Shown here piece after piece: positions 1-10,196 of a stretch of 63,847 nt of DNA. The stretch comes from Chloroflexales bacterium ZM16-3 (GTDB lineage: Bacteria; Chloroflexota; Chloroflexia; Chloroflexales; Chloroflexaceae), in NCBI GenBank assembly GCA_004138175.2, contig RYFE02000032.1, positions 1 through 63,847 on the forward strand, given 5' to 3'. Under the pieces are notes generated by a model. The model had not been told where the DNA came from. It saw only the letters and a program-made list of their open reading frames with translations, and did no database searches. How positions within the stretch are numbered: the first letter of the stretch is position 1; every line of letters begins with the position of its first letter. The position numbers and the translations under genes were made by a program.

Positions 1-2859
1 CTCCTGGCATGGTTCCAGCATGAAGGGTGCTTTCCTACGCACGCGCACGAGATCCCGCTCCCGGTACTCCACTTCCTGGCCAAGCAGGTGTCCGTCACCC
101 CTGACGTGATCCTGACCTACGACTGGGAAGGTCGCACCGCGGAGCGCTACCGCGCCCAGATCCGCCAGACGTTGGGTGTGCGCGAAACGACCGTCGCGGA
201 TGCGGAGGCGCTGATGGAATGGCTCGCCACCACTCAGGCACCACAGCAGCCGTCATTCGATGCGCTCAAAATCGCACTCCTGACGCACTGTCGGAGTCTG
301 CGGATGGAGCCGCCCTCCCCGCTCCGGATTGAGCGCCTCATTCGCTCGGCCATGCATCTCGCGGATACGCGATGTTGCCAACGCGTGGTTGGGCGGCTCA
401 CGGTGGAGGCTCGTGCGGGGCTGGACGCGCTCTTGGTGGTGGCGCAGCCCGATACGGTGGATGCCGTGGATGTCTCCCCGATCCATGCGTACTCCCCGCT
501 GCACACGCTGAAAACCGACGCGGGGCGGATCAGCCTTGATAGTATGCAGACCGAGATTGCCAAGCTCCAGCAGATTCGGGCATTGAATCTTCCCACCGAT
601 CTCTTTGCGACCATTGCACCCAAGGCGGTGGCAGCCTATCGGCAGCGGCTGGAGCGGGAAGACCTGCACGAAGTGCGACGCCACCCGGATCCGATCCGGT
701 ATACCCTCCTGGCCGCCTATGGCCACCTGCGGGGGCAGGAGATCACCGACACGCTCGTCGATCTGCTCATCGCCGTGGTCGCGGGCATCGGCACGCGTGC
801 GGAGCAGACGATCGACCGTCAGGTGCTCAAAGAGATCACCCGGGTGCGGGGCAAGAATCGGCTGTTCTATGCGGTAGCGGAAGCCGCACTGGCGCACCCT
901 GACGAGGTTGTGCGTACGGTGGTCTATCCCGCCGCCGGCGGTGAGCAAACCCTGCGGGATCTGGTCGCGGAATACCAGGCAACCGACAGCTACGAGCGCC
1001 AAATCCAGCGCACGATGCGCCGCACGTATGGCCACCACTATCGCCGCATGCTCCCAAACCTGCTACGCGTGCTGACCTTCCGCTCGAACAACACCGTGCA
1101 TCGCCCGGTCATCCGCGCCATTGATCTGCTCATCCGCTATGCGGATCGCACCCAGCTCCATTATGATGTCGGTGACGATGTCCCCATGACCGGGGTCGTC
1201 CCCACCGCGTGGCGCGATCTCGTCGAACAGACCAGCGCCCGCGGTGGGGTGCGGATCAATCGCATCACCTATGAGTTGTGTGTACTCCAAGCCGTCCGTG
1301 AGCAGCTCCGTTGCCGGGAGCTATGGGTCGAGGGGGCCAACCGCTTTCGCAACCCGGATGATGACCTCCCGCACGATTTTGACACGGGCCGCAGCGGCTA
1401 CTATGCCGCGCTGCGGCTGCCCACGGACGTGGAAACATTTATCGCCCAGGAGCAGGCCGCGCTGCGCAAGGCGCTGACCACCCTCAATGACGGGCTGCCC
1501 GGCAATTCCACGGTCAGCATCCGTACGCGGCACGCGCGGAGCCGGTTCGTGGTGTCGCCCTTAGCCCCCCAGCCGGAGCCGCAGAATCTGACCCGGGTCA
1601 AAGCCGAGGTTGGCCATCGCTGGCCGACCACGAGTCTGCTCGATATCCTCAAAGAGGCGGCGCTGCGGATTGGGTTCACCAACCGATTCAGCAGTGTGAC
1701 GGCCCACGAGGCACTTGACCCCGCCACGCTCCAGCAGCGCCTGCTCTTGTGCCTCTACGGTCTCGGCACCAATACGGGACTCAAAGCGGTCAGTGCGAGC
1801 GATCACGGCGCGGCCTACCGCGATCTGCTCTATGTCCGGCGACGCTTCATTACGCGCGATCACTTGCGTGCCGCGATCCAGGATGTGGTCAACGCCACGC
1901 TGCGGGTGCGCCGACCGGAGATCTGGGGGACCGCAACCACGGCATGTGCGTCGGACTCCAAGAAGTTTGGGGCCTGGGATCAGAACATCCTGACCGAATG
2001 GCATATCCGCTACCGTGGGCCGGGCATTATGGTGTACTGGCACGTCGAGCGCAAATCGGTCTGTATTTACTCCCAACTCAAGCGCTGCTCCTCGTCAGAG
2101 GTGGCGGCGATGATCGAGGGAGTCCTGCGCCACTGCACCGAGATGGCGGTGCAGCAGAACTACGTGGACACGCATGGGCAAAGCGAAGTGGCGTTCGCGT
2201 TCTGCTCCCTGCTCGGCTTCCAACTTTTGCCGCGTATCAAGGGGGTCGGGCGACAGAAACTATCCCCGTCCGACGTGGGAGCACCGGAGGCGTATCCAAA
2301 CCTCCAGGGGGTGTTGACGCGCCCCATCAACTGGGAGTTAATCCGCCAGCAATACGATGAGATGGTCAAGTATGCGACGGCACTGCGACTGGGCACGGCG
2401 GAGGCCGAGGCGATCCTGCGCCGCTTTACCCGGAGCGGGCCGCAGCATCCCACCTATCAGGCGCTTGCCGAGTACGGTAAGGTGCGCAAGACGATCTTTC
2501 TCTGCGACTATCTTCAGTCAGAAGCACTGCGCCGTGAAATCCACGAGGGGCTGAACGTGATTGAGTCGTGGAACGGTGCGAACAGCTTTGTCTTCTACGG
2601 CAGAGGCGGGGAGATCGCGACCAACCAGCACGAGGATCAGGAGCTCGCGTTACTCGCGCTCCATCTGGTGCAGAACTGTCTGGTCTACATCAACACCCTC
2701 ATGGTGCAGCAGGTGCTGGCAGAGCCGACATGGATGGCACGGATGCGGGCGGACGACCTGCGGGCGCTCACCCCGCTCTTCTATCGCCACGTCAACCCCT
2801 ATGGTCTGTTCCAGCTCGATATGACGACACGGCTCGATCTGGAGGATCGCGCGGCATAA
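1..2859 (+). CDS. tnpA: Tn3-family transposase, 5' end outside window
   Basis: The protein cuts transposon ends and joins them to target DNA in replicative transposition. The reading frame is open from base 1, so the true start lies upstream; the GTG at 88 is only the first in-window start codon. Counting codons from base 1, the DDE catalytic residues are visible: D652 in [10 protein letters not shown]723 in YVDTHGQSE and E855 in IESWNGAN. The C-terminus has the family's HVNPYG-x-F-x-LDM signature. The visible length of 952 codons is near the usual ~1000. No resolvase is adjacent; the nearest serine recombinase is at 58874. Downstream inverted repeats may belong to its resolution site or end. 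I am confident of the family but cannot say whether the transposon is complete. Confidence 0.95.
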   Translation, partial: LLAWFQHEGCFPTHAHEIPLPVLHFLAKQVSVTPDVILTYDWEGRTAERYRAQIRQTLGVRETTVADAEALMEWLATTQAPQQPSFDALKIALLTHCRSLRMEPPSPLRIERLIRSAMHLADTRCCQRVVGRLTVEARAGLDALLVVAQPDTVDAVDVSPIHAYSPLHTLKTDAGRISLDSMQTEIAKLQQIRALNLPTDLFATIAPKAVAAYRQRLEREDLHEVRRHPDPIRYTLLAAYGHLRGQEITDTLVDLLIAVVAGIGTRAEQTIDRQVLKEITRVRGKNRLFYAVAEAALAHPDEVVRTVVYPAAGGEQTLRDLVAEYQATDSYERQIQRTMRRTYGHHYRRMLPNLLRVLTFRSNNTVHRPVIRAIDLLIRYADRTQLHYDVGDDVPMTGVVPTAWRDLVEQTSARGGVRINRITYELCVLQAVREQLRCRELWVEGANRFRNPDDDLPHDFDTGRSGYYAALRLPTDVETFIAQEQAALRKALTTLNDGLPGNSTVSIRTRHARSRFVVSPLAPQPEPQNLTRVKAEVGHRWPTTSLLDILKEAALRIGFTNRFSSVTAHEALDPATLQQRLLLCLYGLGTNTGLKAVSASDHGAAYRDLLYVRRRFITRDHLRAAIQDVVNATLRVRRPEIWGTATTACASDSKKFGAWDQNILTEWHIRYRGPGIMVYWHVERKSVCIYSQLKRCSSSEVAAMIEGVLRHCTEMAVQQNYVDTHGQSEVAFAFCSLLGFQLLPRIKGVGRQKLSPSDVGAPEAYPNLQGVLTRPINWELIRQQYDEMVKYATALRLGTAEAEAILRRFTRSGPQHPTYQALAEYGKVRKTIFLCDYLQSEALRREIHEGLNVIESWNGANSFVFYGRGGEIATNQHEDQELALLALHLVQNCLVYINTLMVQQVLAEPTWMARMRADDLRALTPLFYRHVNPYGLFQLDMTTRLDLEDRAA

Positions 2860-2898
2860 GGATATGCCGTGGGTGTAAAATCTTTGCGCGTCCCAAGC

Positions 2899-2923
2899 GT
2901 AACATACGATGCGGATATGTTAC
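2899..2923. repeat. Inverted repeat after Tn3 transposase
   Basis: GTAACATA at 2899-2906 is repeated inverted as TATGTTAC at 2916-2923, with a 9-nt centre. It lies 40 bp after the transposase stop. It could be a recombinase-binding core (res or rst type) of the Tn3 element. That function is inference; only the symmetry is seen. Confidence 0.6.
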
Positions 2924-3025
2924 ACATACGCCGTTGAGCAGCCCAATACGGGGCCGATCAGCGCCATATCGTTTGACACCTGCCAACGAACCAATGCGGT
3001 GAATCGGCGCACACGCACCGCGTGC

Positions 3026-3069
3026 CGCGTGTAAAGCATTCTCGGATTCGCGCGAATGCTTTACACGCG
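3026..3069. repeat. 16-bp inverted repeat, possible resolution site
   Basis: The arms 3026-3041 and 3054-3069 are perfectly complementary (CGCGTGTAAAGCATTC and its complement) around a 12-nt centre. The GTGTAAA half-motif also occurs near 2873, and TGTAAA occurs again near 3092. It could be a Tn3 resolution site or a bidirectional terminator. There is no T-tract, which argues against a simple intrinsic terminator. Confidence 0.55.
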
Positions 3070-3180
3070 CCTGTATCCATGAGTCACCGTGGATGTAAAT
3101 ACCGTGCTGCGCACAACGGCCTCTTTTCCATGGCGGCTGGTGACAGCAACGTTTGTATAGGCCCCACCTGGGCCGTGCGC

Positions 3181-3240
3181 CACTACGGCCATGTCAACCC
3201 CTACGGTTCATTCGCTTATCTATCGGCAGATGCTGCGTGA
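3181..3240 (+). pseudogene. Relic of a second Tn3 transposase C-terminus
   Basis: The frame reads HYGHVNPYGSF, a tail of nine residues and a stop. This matches the terminal signature of the intact transposase at the window start ([14 protein letters not shown]). Only about 20 codons are recognisable and no upstream transposase domain is left in frame. It looks like the end of a second, decayed Tn3 copy or a deletion product. The match is short, so confidence is moderate. Confidence 0.5.
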
Positions 3241-3323
3241 GCGTGCAGCTTGTTTACCCGTTATGGTTTATGCGCTATAGGGAACGGTTAATGTTGGGAC
3301 AGGGCCAAGCTAGTCTGCTCAGC

Positions 3324-5705
3324 TCATGCGCGCTTGCTCCACGTCCAGTCCCGGATCTCCGGCATATCCTGGCCGTACCTGTCGATATACTGCTTGTGTT
3401 CAATCAGCTTGTCCTTCAGCTGCTGCTTGAGGTAGATGCCCCTGTCGCCGGTCTGCGGCAAGCGGTCGATCACGTCCATCACCAGGTGGAAGCGATCCAG
3501 ATCGTTCAGCACAGTCATATCGAAGGGCGTGGTGATGGTTCCCTCTTCCTTGTAGCCACGGACGTGGATGTTGTCGTGGTTGGTGCGGCGGTAGGTCAGC
3601 CGGTGGATCAGCCAGGGGTAGGCGTGGAAGGCGAAGATCACCGGCGTGTCTTTGGTGAAGAGCTCGTCGAACTCCAGGTCGCTCAGGCCGTGGGGGTGCT
3701 CGGTCTGCGGCTCTAGCTTCATGAGATCGACCACGTTGACCACGCGGATCCGCAGGTCGGGCAGGTGCTCGCGCAGGATCGACACGGCGGCCAGGGTCTC
3801 TAGGGTGGGCACGTCGCCGCAGCAGGCCATCACCACATCGGGCGCGGCACCCTGGTCGTTGCTGGCCCACGACCAGATGCCGATGCCCTCGCTACAGTGC
3901 TTGACCGCAGCATCCATGGTGAGCCACTGGGGCGCCGGGTGTTTGCCGGCCACCACCACGTTGACGTAGTGGCGGCTGCGCAGACAGTGGTCCATCACCG
4001 AGAGCAGGCAGTTCGCATCGGGCGGCAGGTACACGCGCACAATCTCGGCCTTCTTGTTCACAACATGATCAATGAAGCCCGGGTCCTGGTGGGTGAAGCC
4101 GTTATGATCCTGACGCCAGACGTGCGAGGCCAGCAGGTAGTTGAGCGAGGCAATCTTGCGCCGCCAGGGCAGGTCGGCGGTGACCTTGAGCCACTTGGCG
4201 TGCTGGTTGAACATCGAGTCGACGATGTGAATGAACGCCTCGTAGCAGTTGAAGAGCCCGTGCCGCCCGGTGAGCAGGTAGCCTTCGAGCCAGCCCTCAC
4301 ACTGGTGCTCGCTGAGCATCTCGATCACGCGCCCGGCGGGAGCGAGCAGCTCGTCGCCCGGCACGGTCGCGGCCTCCCACTGGCGCTCGGTGGCCTCAAA
4401 GACCGCCTCCAGCCCATTCGAGAGGGTCTCGTCCGGGCCGAAGATGCGGAAGTTCTGCTGAGCCGCATTCAGTTTCGTCACGTCGCGCAGAAACCGCCCC
4501 AGCACATGGGTGTCGCCGATGCCGGGCGCGCCGGGCGTGGGCACCTCCGCCGCGTAGTTGCGAAAGTCCGGCATGCGCAGGTCGCGCAGCAGTATGCCGC
4601 CGTTGGCGTGGGGGTTCGCGCCCATGCGCCGCTCGCCCTTCGGCGCCAGTTCGGCCAGCTCGGGCATGAGGCGGCCCCGCCCGTCGAACAGCTCCTCGGG
4701 CCGGTAGCTGCGCAGCCACGCCTCAAGCTGCTGGAGATGCGCGGGATGTTCGGCATCGACCAGCAGCGGCACCTGATGCGCGTGGAAGGTGCCCTCGATC
4801 TGGATGCCATCGACCATCTGCGGCCCCGTCCAGCCCTTGGGCGAGCGAAGCACAATCATCGGCCAGCGCGGGCGGGTGAGGTCGCCGTGGACGCGGGCGT
4901 TCTCCTGGATCCGCTTGATCTCCTCCACCACCTCGTCGAGCGTCGCGGCCATAGCCTGGTGCATCAGCGCGGGCTCGTGGCCCTCGACGAAGTGGGGCGT
5001 CCATCCGTAGCCGCGCAGCAGCTGCTCCAGCTCCTCACGCTCGATGCGGGCGAGCACAGTCGGGTTGGCGATCTTATAGCCGTTAAGGTGCAGGATCGGC
5101 AGCACCGCGCCATCGCTGGCCGGGTTGAGGAACTTGTTGGAGTGCCAGGCCGTGGCCAGCGGGCCGGTCTCCGCCTCGCCGTCACCGACGACGCAGGCGA
5201 CGATCAGGCCAGGGTTGTCGAAGACCGCCCCAAAGGAGTGGCTGAGTGAATAGCCCAGCTCGCCGCCCTCGTGGATCGAGCCGGGGCACTCGGGCGAGGC
5301 GTGGCTGGGGATTCCGCCAGGGAACGAGAACTGGAGGAAGAGCTTGCGCAGCCCGGCTGCATCCTGGCTGATGTTGGGGTAGATCTCGCTATACGTGCCC
5401 TCCAGGTAGGTGTTGCCCACCACGGCCGGGCCGCCGTGGCCGGGGCCGGAGACATAGATCATATCGAGGTCGTACTTTTTGATCGCCCGGTTCAGGTGGA
5501 CGTAGATGAAGTTCTGCCCCGGGGTGGTGCCCCAGTGGCCCAGCAGCATGTGCTTCACATCCGCAAGCGCCAGCGGACGCCGCAGCAGCGGGTTATCGTA
5601 CAGGTAGATCTGGCCGACCGACAGGTAGTTGGCGGCGCGCCAGTAGGCGTCAATCTTGCGGAGCAGGTCCGGGGAGAGCGGTTTAGATTCCACTGGTTTG
5701 CTCAT
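3324..5705 (-). CDS. xfp: Xylulose-5-P/fructose-6-P phosphoketolase
   Basis: This ThDP enzyme splits xylulose-5-P (and often fructose-6-P) with phosphate into acetyl-phosphate plus glyceraldehyde-3-P (or erythrose-4-P). It shows GHGGP at residues 89-93 and the ThDP-binding GDGEAETG at 174-181. The length of 793 aa is normal for the family. The ATG at 5705 was chosen because AGGGG lies 7 nt upstream and the protein then begins where family members begin; the longer frame adds hairpin-coded residues. It is the last gene of a minus-strand block with zwf and gnd, which feed pentose phosphates. Its usual partner ackA survives only as a scar at 10058, so the fate of acetyl-phosphate (Pta or another AckA) is not visible here. 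Confidence 0.96.
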   Translation of the reverse strand: MSKPVESKPLSPDLLRKIDAYWRAANYLSVGQIYLYDNPLLRRPLALADVKHMLLGHWGTTPGQNFIYVHLNRAIKKYDLDMIYVSGPGHGGPAVVGNTYLEGTYSEIYPNISQDAAGLRKLFLQFSFPGGIPSHASPECPGSIHEGGELGYSLSHSFGAVFDNPGLIVACVVGDGEAETGPLATAWHSNKFLNPASDGAVLPILHLNGYKIANPTVLARIEREELEQLLRGYGWTPHFVEGHEPALMHQAMAATLDEVVEEIKRIQENARVHGDLTRPRWPMIVLRSPKGWTGPQMVDGIQIEGTFHAHQVPLLVDAEHPAHLQQLEAWLRSYRPEELFDGRGRLMPELAELAPKGERRMGANPHANGGILLRDLRMPDFRNYAAEVPTPGAPGIGDTHVLGRFLRDVTKLNAAQQNFRIFGPDETLSNGLEAVFEATERQWEAATVPGDELLAPAGRVIEMLSEHQCEGWLEGYLLTGRHGLFNCYEAFIHIVDSMFNQHAKWLKVTADLPWRRKIASLNYLLASHVWRQDHNGFTHQDPGFIDHVVNKKAEIVRVYLPPDANCLLSVMDHCLRSRHYVNVVVAGKHPAPQWLTMDAAVKHCSEGIGIWSWASNDQGAAPDVVMACCGDVPTLETLAAVSILREHLPDLRIRVVNVVDLMKLEPQTEHPHGLSDLEFDELFTKDTPVIFAFHAYPWLIHRLTYRRTNHDNIHVRGYKEEGTITTPFDMTVLNDLDRFHLVMDVIDRLPQTGDRGIYLKQQLKDKLIEHKQYIDRYGQDMPEIRDWTWSKRA

Positions 5706-5719
5706 AATGACCCCTGTGA

Positions 5720-5777
5720 TGCGCCGATGGCGCTGATGGGCCGACAGCACTATCGGCCCATCAGCGCCATCGGCGCA
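5720..5777 (-). promoter_or_regulatory. Perfect 25-bp stem-loop ahead of xfp
   Basis: The arms 5720-5744 and 5753-5777 are perfectly complementary, with an 8-nt loop. The structure fills the gap between the stop of the stress-protein gene (5784) and the xfp Shine-Dalgarno. No U-run follows on the transcribed strand, so it is not a classic terminator. It could protect or process the mRNA, attenuate, or bind a protein. Confidence 0.7.
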
Positions 5778-5783
5778 CATACG

Positions 5784-6290
5784 CTAGGCGTGTACGTTCA
5801 GCTCCTCCGCGTCGGTCTGACCCAGCAGCGTGCGAGCCTGCGCGACCTCAGTATCGCTCCCGTGGGCGATCACCAGGTACCTACCGGCCTTGAGCTGCTC
5901 CTCGTACGTGATGATATGCTGCTTGGAGACGCCCCAGCCGGCCAGGGCGCCCAGCGCTCCGCCCGTAGCGGCGCCGACCGCCGCGCCCTCGATGCCGCCC
6001 AGCAGCACGCCGGCAAATGCCCCCGCCACCAGCAGCGGCCCGAAGCCCGGCACCCAGATGAAGGCGGCACCCATCAGGATGCCAAACAGGCCGCCGGTCC
6101 ACGCGCCCACGCCTGCGCCCTGCTTCGCCACATCGCCCGCAGTGATATAGCCGTGGACCACCCGCTCGCTCTGCATGTCCTGGGACAGGATCGACACCTG
6201 GCGGATCGGGAAGCCGCCATCGCCGAGCGTATGCACGGCCTGCTCGGCCGCGTCTAGCGTCGCATATGTTCCTATCGTGCTCTGGTTCAT
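5784..6290 (-). CDS. General stress protein, YflT/17M-like with glycine-rich membrane hairpin
   Basis: The protein has 168 aa. Residues ~5-60 resemble the heat/stress-induced YflT (general stress protein 17M) domain, with a TYATLDAAEQAV start. Residues ~60-120 are glycine/alanine-rich and very hydrophobic, with GALGALAGWG-type packing motifs. A short hydrophilic end follows (YLVIAHGSDTEVAQA). It is likely membrane-inserted, and no catalytic residues are visible. ATG 6290 was chosen because AAGGA lies 7 nt upstream; a GTG one codon earlier is possible. It sits between zwf and xfp on the same strand, so co-regulation under stress is plausible. The exact function is unknown. Confidence 0.8.
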   Translation of the reverse strand: MNQSTIGTYATLDAAEQAVHTLGDGGFPIRQVSILSQDMQSERVVHGYITAGDVAKQGAGVGAWTGGLFGILMGAAFIWVPGFGPLLVAGAFAGVLLGGIEGAAVGAATGGALGALAGWGVSKQHIITYEEQLKAGRYLVIAHGSDTEVAQARTLLGQTDAEELNVHA

Positions 6291-6442
6291 CACCGTATCC
6301 TTCTGCGTCTTTACGCGCTATTGCCAGTTTCGGCATCTCCAGGTCTGCACCTAGCATAGCCCCACCAGCTGGATGCCAACAGTAGGAAGATCCTGTTTTT
6401 CAGAAGCCCAGACCCTGGGGTGCGCATCAGCGCCAACGATGC

Positions 6443-7807
6443 CTAGCCGGTGCCTGGCCGGTGCCAGCCGCCCACATCGGCGATGAGCCGCTCGGCCTCC
6501 TGCGGCCCCCACGTGCCTGGCGCATAGTCGCACAGCGGCGTCACGTCGTCGAGGATGGGCTCGACGATCGACCAGGCGATCTCGACCGCATCCTCACGCG
6601 CGAACAGCATCGCCTCGCCCCGCATGGCGTCGGTGAGCAGCCGCTCGTAGTCGCCGAGCATGCTCGGGCCGGGCTGATACGCGGCGGTCAGCTCTTGCTC
6701 GCGTGCGGCCATGGCGTCGCCCGCAGCCTTCATGCGGGTGTTGACCCCCAGCGTGATCGGCGGAGTGAGGCGGAAGCGCACGCGGTTGCCCTGACCGGGT
6801 GCCAGCCCGGCGAGCGGCGGGCGCTTGAGCGTCACCTGCACCTCGGTCGTCGTCACCGGCAGGCACTTGCCGGCGCGGATGGAGAAGGGCACGCCGGCCC
6901 AGCGCCACGAGTCGATGTGCAGGCGCACGGCGGCGTAGGTCTCAACGCGCGAGTCAGGGCGCACGCCCGGCTCGCCACGGTATCCAGCGACCTGCCCGCG
7001 CACCAGGTTCTGTGGGTCGAGCGGCTCGATGGCGCGGAAGACCTTCGCGGTCTCGTCGCGGATCCCCTCGGGGTAGGCCAGGATGGGCGGCTCCATCGCC
7101 ACATAGGCCACGACCTGTAGGAGGTGGTTCTGCACCACATCGCGGATCGCGCCCAGCTCGTCGTAGAGTTTCCCCCGGCCCTGCACGCCGAACGCTTCGG
7201 CCATGGTGATCTGCACGCTCTCGACATAGTGGCGGTTCCAGATCGGCTCTAGGAAGATGTTGGCGAAGCGGAAGAAGAGCAGGTTCTGCACCGCGCTCTT
7301 GCCCAGAAAGTGGTCGATGCGGAAGATCTCCGCCTCTGGGAACACGCTGTGCAGCGTCGTGTTCAGGGCCTGGGCCGAGGCGAGGTTGCGGCCGAAGGGC
7401 TTCTCGACCACGACCCTCCCGCCCGTGGCGCAGCCCGACTGCCCGAGCTGGGTCACGGCATCGCCGAACAGCCCAGGCGGGATGGCTAAGTAGTGGATCG
7501 GGTGCTGGGCCGGACCGAGCGCCTGCCGCAAACGCACGAATGTCTCCGGATCGCGATAGTCGCCGTCGATATACTGGAGCAGCGACATCAGCGTGGCGAA
7601 GGCCGGCTCGTCGAGGGTGCTGTGTTCCACGATGCTTGCGCGGGCCCGCTCACGCAGCTGCTCCAGGCCCCAGCCGGATTTGGCCACGCCGATCACCGGC
7701 ACGCGCAGGGTGCCGCGCTGAACCATGGCCTGCAGCGCCGGGAAGATCTTCTTGTAGGCCAGGTCGCCCGTCGCGCCAAAGAAGACAAAGGCATCAGATT
7801 CCGTCAT
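6443..7807 (-). CDS. zwf: Glucose-6-phosphate 1-dehydrogenase
   Basis: It oxidises glucose-6-P to 6-phosphogluconolactone while making NADPH, the first step of the oxidative pentose phosphate path. It shows the dinucleotide motif GATGDLA at 11-17, EKPFG at 135-139 and the substrate/catalytic block RIDHFLGK at 163-170. The length of 454 aa is a little below the ~490 of enterobacterial enzymes but within range. ATG 7807 has AAAGGTGG about 8 nt upstream. It follows gnd by 28 bp on the same strand, so both steps are probably co-transcribed. No lactonase (pgl) is seen nearby. Confidence 0.96.
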   Translation of the reverse strand: MTESDAFVFFGATGDLAYKKIFPALQAMVQRGTLRVPVIGVAKSGWGLEQLRERARASIVEHSTLDEPAFATLMSLLQYIDGDYRDPETFVRLRQALGPAQHPIHYLAIPPGLFGDAVTQLGQSGCATGGRVVVEKPFGRNLASAQALNTTLHSVFPEAEIFRIDHFLGKSAVQNLLFFRFANIFLEPIWNRHYVESVQITMAEAFGVQGRGKLYDELGAIRDVVQNHLLQVVAYVAMEPPILAYPEGIRDETAKVFRAIEPLDPQNLVRGQVAGYRGEPGVRPDSRVETYAAVRLHIDSWRWAGVPFSIRAGKCLPVTTTEVQVTLKRPPLAGLAPGQGNRVRFRLTPPITLGVNTRMKAAGDAMAAREQELTAAYQPGPSMLGDYERLLTDAMRGEAMLFAREDAVEIAWSIVEPILDDVTPLCDYAPGTWGPQEAERLIADVGGWHRPGTG

Positions 7808-7835
7808 CGCTCGCACCACCTTTCGCTCGCCGCCA

Positions 7836-8852
7836 TCACGCCAGCGGCAGCTCGTGATGCCCGCCAAACTGGAATCGCATCGCGGAGAGCAGCTTGTCGG
7901 CGAAGTCGTCCTCGCCGCGTGATGCGAAGCGCTGGTCCAGCGCCGCGCTCAGCACCGGCGCGGGCGCGCCCGTCTCGATGGCCGCCAGGATCGTCCAGCG
8001 CCCCTCGCCCGAGTCCGAGACCCGGCCCATGAACTGGGCGAGCTGTGGGTCCGCCACCAGCGCCGTCGCGGTCAGATCGAGCAGCCACGAGGCGATCACA
8101 CTGCCGCGCCGCCAGACCTCAGCCACGTCGACCAGGTCCAGATCGTACTGGTAGTCCTCCGGATGGCGCAGCGGTGTCATCTCGGCGCTGATGGCGTGGC
8201 CCTGCGCGCCGACGTTGGCGTGCTTGAGGATGTTCAGCCCCTCGGCATAGGCCGCCATGATCCCGTACTCGATCCCGTTATGCACCATCTTGACAAAGTG
8301 GCCGGCCCCGCTCGGCCCGCAGTAGAGGTAGCCAGCCTCGGCGGTGCCGCCCAGCTGCGCGCGGCCAGGCGTGCGTGCGATCGTGCCCGCCCCGGGCGCC
8401 AGCGCTTTGAAGATGGGGTCGAGGTGCTGCACGGCGGCCTGCGGCCCGCCGATCATCATGCAATAGCCGCGATCCAGCCCCCACACGCCGCCGCTCGTGC
8501 CCACATCAATGTAGGTGATGCCGCTGGCTGCCAGCTCCTGCGCCCGGCGCATGTCGTCGATGTAGTAGGAGTTGCCGCCATCGACCACGCTGTCGCCGGG
8601 CTGGAGCAGCCCGCGCAGATCCTGCAGCGCCGAATCGACCGCAGCGGCGGGCAGCATCAGCCAGATCACCCGCGGCGTCTCCAATGTGGCGACAAGATCG
8701 CCGAGTGACGTGGCAGCGGTCGCGCCTTCGCCAGCCAGCTCGGCCGCCGCCGCCTGATTACGGTCATACACGACGCACGCGTGCCCGTTGCGCATCAGGC
8801 GGCGAACCATACCCGCGCCCATGCGCCCGAGGCCGATCATTCCAAGTTGCAT
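7836..8852 (-). CDS. gnd: 6-phosphogluconate dehydrogenase, decarboxylating, short form
   Basis: It converts 6-phosphogluconate to ribulose-5-P, CO2 and NAD(P)H. The Rossmann motif GLGRMG is at residues 7-12. [11 protein letters not shown] lies at 117-127 and the catalytic block with K188 and N192 (HFVKMVHNG) follows. At 338 aa it is the short GndA/YqeC-like type rather than the ~470-aa enterobacterial type; short forms are often NAD-preferring, which is inference here. GGAAGGAG lies 10 nt before ATG 8852. It precedes zwf and follows the histidine phosphatase, all on the minus strand with short gaps. Confidence 0.95.
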   Translation of the reverse strand: MQLGMIGLGRMGAGMVRRLMRNGHACVVYDRNQAAAAELAGEGATAATSLGDLVATLETPRVIWLMLPAAAVDSALQDLRGLLQPGDSVVDGGNSYYIDDMRRAQELAASGITYIDVGTSGGVWGLDRGYCMMIGGPQAAVQHLDPIFKALAPGAGTIARTPGRAQLGGTAEAGYLYCGPSGAGHFVKMVHNGIEYGIMAAYAEGLNILKHANVGAQGHAISAEMTPLRHPEDYQYDLDLVDVAEVWRRGSVIASWLLDLTATALVADPQLAQFMGRVSDSGEGRWTILAAIETGAPAPVLSAALDQRFASRGEDDFADKLLSAMRFQFGGHHELPLA

Positions 8853-8911
8853 AGTGATCTCGCTCCTTCCAAGCCCACGCGGGGGCTCAGCGTCATTCAA
8901 GGTACACGCGC

Positions 8912-9490
8912 CTACGCGCTGGTGTTCCACATCGCGATGACCGCCACCTCGGGGTGATGCGGGTCGTAGCCGAGGATGCTCAGCGATGCGGTGTTGAGCC
9001 GAAAGTGCTGCGCCTCGATCACGGCGAGCCCGATCCAGCGCGCGGCCAGCACCGCGCTGAACTGGCCGTGCGAGAACAGCGCGACATTGCCGTCCAGCAC
9101 GCGCAGGCGGTCGATCAGCCGATCCGCGCGGGCCGAGATCTCGGCCGGCGACTCGCCGTGCGGACAGCCGTCACGGAAGACGTTCCAGCCCGGACGCTCC
9201 GCCCGAATGTCCGCAGAGCTCCGGCCCTCGTAGTCGCCATAGGCCCACTCGGCCAGATCGGGGTCGATCACGGCCTTCGGCCCCACGCCCGAGAGATCAT
9301 AGGTCTGGCGCGCCCGCTGGCTCGGGCTCGTCAAGACATGGGTGAACATCACAGCCTGAAGGCGGGGCGCGAGGCGCCGCGCCTCGGCCTCGCCCTGGGG
9401 GATCAGCGGGATGTCGCTGCGGCCGGTGTGCTGGCCAGAGACCGACCAGGCGGTCCCGCCGTGCCGAACCAGGTAGAGCTGCAGGGTCAT
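8912..9490 (-). CDS. Histidine phosphatase family protein (phosphoglycerate mutase-like)
   Basis: The N-terminal [11 protein letters not shown] holds the RHG phosphohistidine motif (His at about residue 10). A later [14 protein letters not shown] block and a second His in [10 protein letters not shown] complete the usual active site. The 192-aa length fits small broad-specificity phosphatases or GpmB-like enzymes; the substrate cannot be told. ATG 9490 was preferred over 9496 because AGGAAGG then sits 9 nt upstream. The gene overlaps no neighbour but starts 3 bp after the pgm scar, so it was probably once translated behind pgm in the same operon with gnd and zwf. Confidence 0.88.
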   Translation of the reverse strand: MTLQLYLVRHGGTAWSVSGQHTGRSDIPLIPQGEAEARRLAPRLQAVMFTHVLTSPSQRARQTYDLSGVGPKAVIDPDLAEWAYGDYEGRSSADIRAERPGWNVFRDGCPHGESPAEISARADRLIDRLRVLDGNVALFSHGQFSAVLAARWIGLAVIEAQHFRLNTASLSILGYDPHHPEVAVIAMWNTSA

Positions 9491-9492
9491 GA

Positions 9493-9654
9493 TCATCCAC
9501 CTTCCTGATCTGCCAGTGCGGCGCTCACCATTGCCTGTGCCTCCTCCAGCAGGCGGCGCATAGGGGTCTCCGTATAATAGGCACTGACCAGCCTGGGAAT
9601 ATGTACCAGCAGCAACTCTTCGACCGGGTTCCTAGCCAACGGGCTCACGTTCAT
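9493..9654 (-). pseudogene. pgm: Phosphoglucomutase scar: N-terminus joined to C-terminus
   Basis: The 53-codon frame begins MNVSPLARNP and continues to RLVSAYYTETP. This matches the characteristic N-terminus of alpha-D-glucose phosphate-specific phosphoglucomutases. It then jumps to LLEEAQAMVSAAL, which looks like the family's last residues. The ~480-500 residues between, including the catalytic-serine and metal-binding parts, are absent. A Shine-Dalgarno (GGAG) still precedes the ATG and the reading frame is kept. I infer one large in-frame deletion. The N-terminal match is strong from memory; the C-terminal match is weaker. It lies directly upstream of the histidine phosphatase. Confidence 0.65.
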
Positions 9655-10057
9655 GGCCAACTCCAGACGTATCATTGCGACTGCTGATCCAAGGTCTGTG
9701 TAAGCCAGTGTACAGAAGCGAAATGAAGAGACAGGTGCATGCCAGCTAAGGCAAAGCTAAAGCGAACAGGCGTAGCCGTACGACAATTGGCACACATTAC
9801 GGTACACGTGGATGATGGAAATCTCCGCATAACGGTACTAGCAGGATATGTGCCGTCCCGCTGTCCCGCTATCCCTAGCAGTGCCAGGGGTAAAGTAGAG
9901 ATCGTGATCCGAATTCAGTGCCTCAGTGGCTCAAGCCTGCTGCTCAGTGCTATAGGTGTAGGGGTTTTGGGTGAATCTCGCCCGTCTTCGGCACACCCCA
10001 TATAGCCTTGTGTAGCCTCGCGCTGCTGCTGGCCCATAGCAAGCGGAGGACCCAGCT
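9655..10057. other. Intergenic region between pgm and ackA scars
   Basis: The region is less GC-rich than its surroundings. It would have held divergent promoters for pgm (minus) and ackA (plus). The short open frames here show no recognisable family and no convincing Shine-Dalgarno. The sequence AGCGGAGG just before 10058 is the surviving ackA ribosome-binding site. Confidence 0.5.
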
Positions 10058-10196
10058 ATGACCGATGTCATTCTGGCGCTCAAGGCTGGCTCGTCGAGCA
10101 TCAATTTTGCACTGTTCGCGGCTGAGCGCGGTGCACCGCCGAGGCGATCGACCTGTTCGTGTACCGCATCGGGCGGGCGCTGGCTCATCCTCCTAG
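10058..10196 (+). pseudogene. ackA: Acetate kinase scar, two fragments out of frame
   Basis: The first fragment starts with ATG behind GGAGG and reads MTDVILALKAGSSSINFALF, an acetate kinase N-terminus. Two family residues are changed: the Asn of LNxGSSS is Lys, and the Lys of SSSxKF is Asn. From 10141 a second fragment in another frame reads EAIDLFVYRIGRALA, which belongs around residues 270-285 of acetate kinase. The ~250 residues between are missing and the rest of the C-terminus is gone. The gene is dead here. Acetate kinase is the usual partner of phosphoketolase, which lies 4.4 kb away. Confidence 0.75.

Noticed and set aside
234-2824. Long open frames on both strands inside the Tn3 transposase
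   Set aside because: They are shadows of a GC-rich gene; none has a ribosome-binding site with a recognisable domain.
3897-5249. 450-codon plus-strand frame opposite the phosphoketolase gene
   Set aside because: Antisense to a strongly conserved gene; composition is typical of a mirror frame and no domain is seen.
9739-10005. 88-codon plus-strand frame between the scars
   Set aside because: No ribosome-binding site and no recognisable family; likely promoter DNA.
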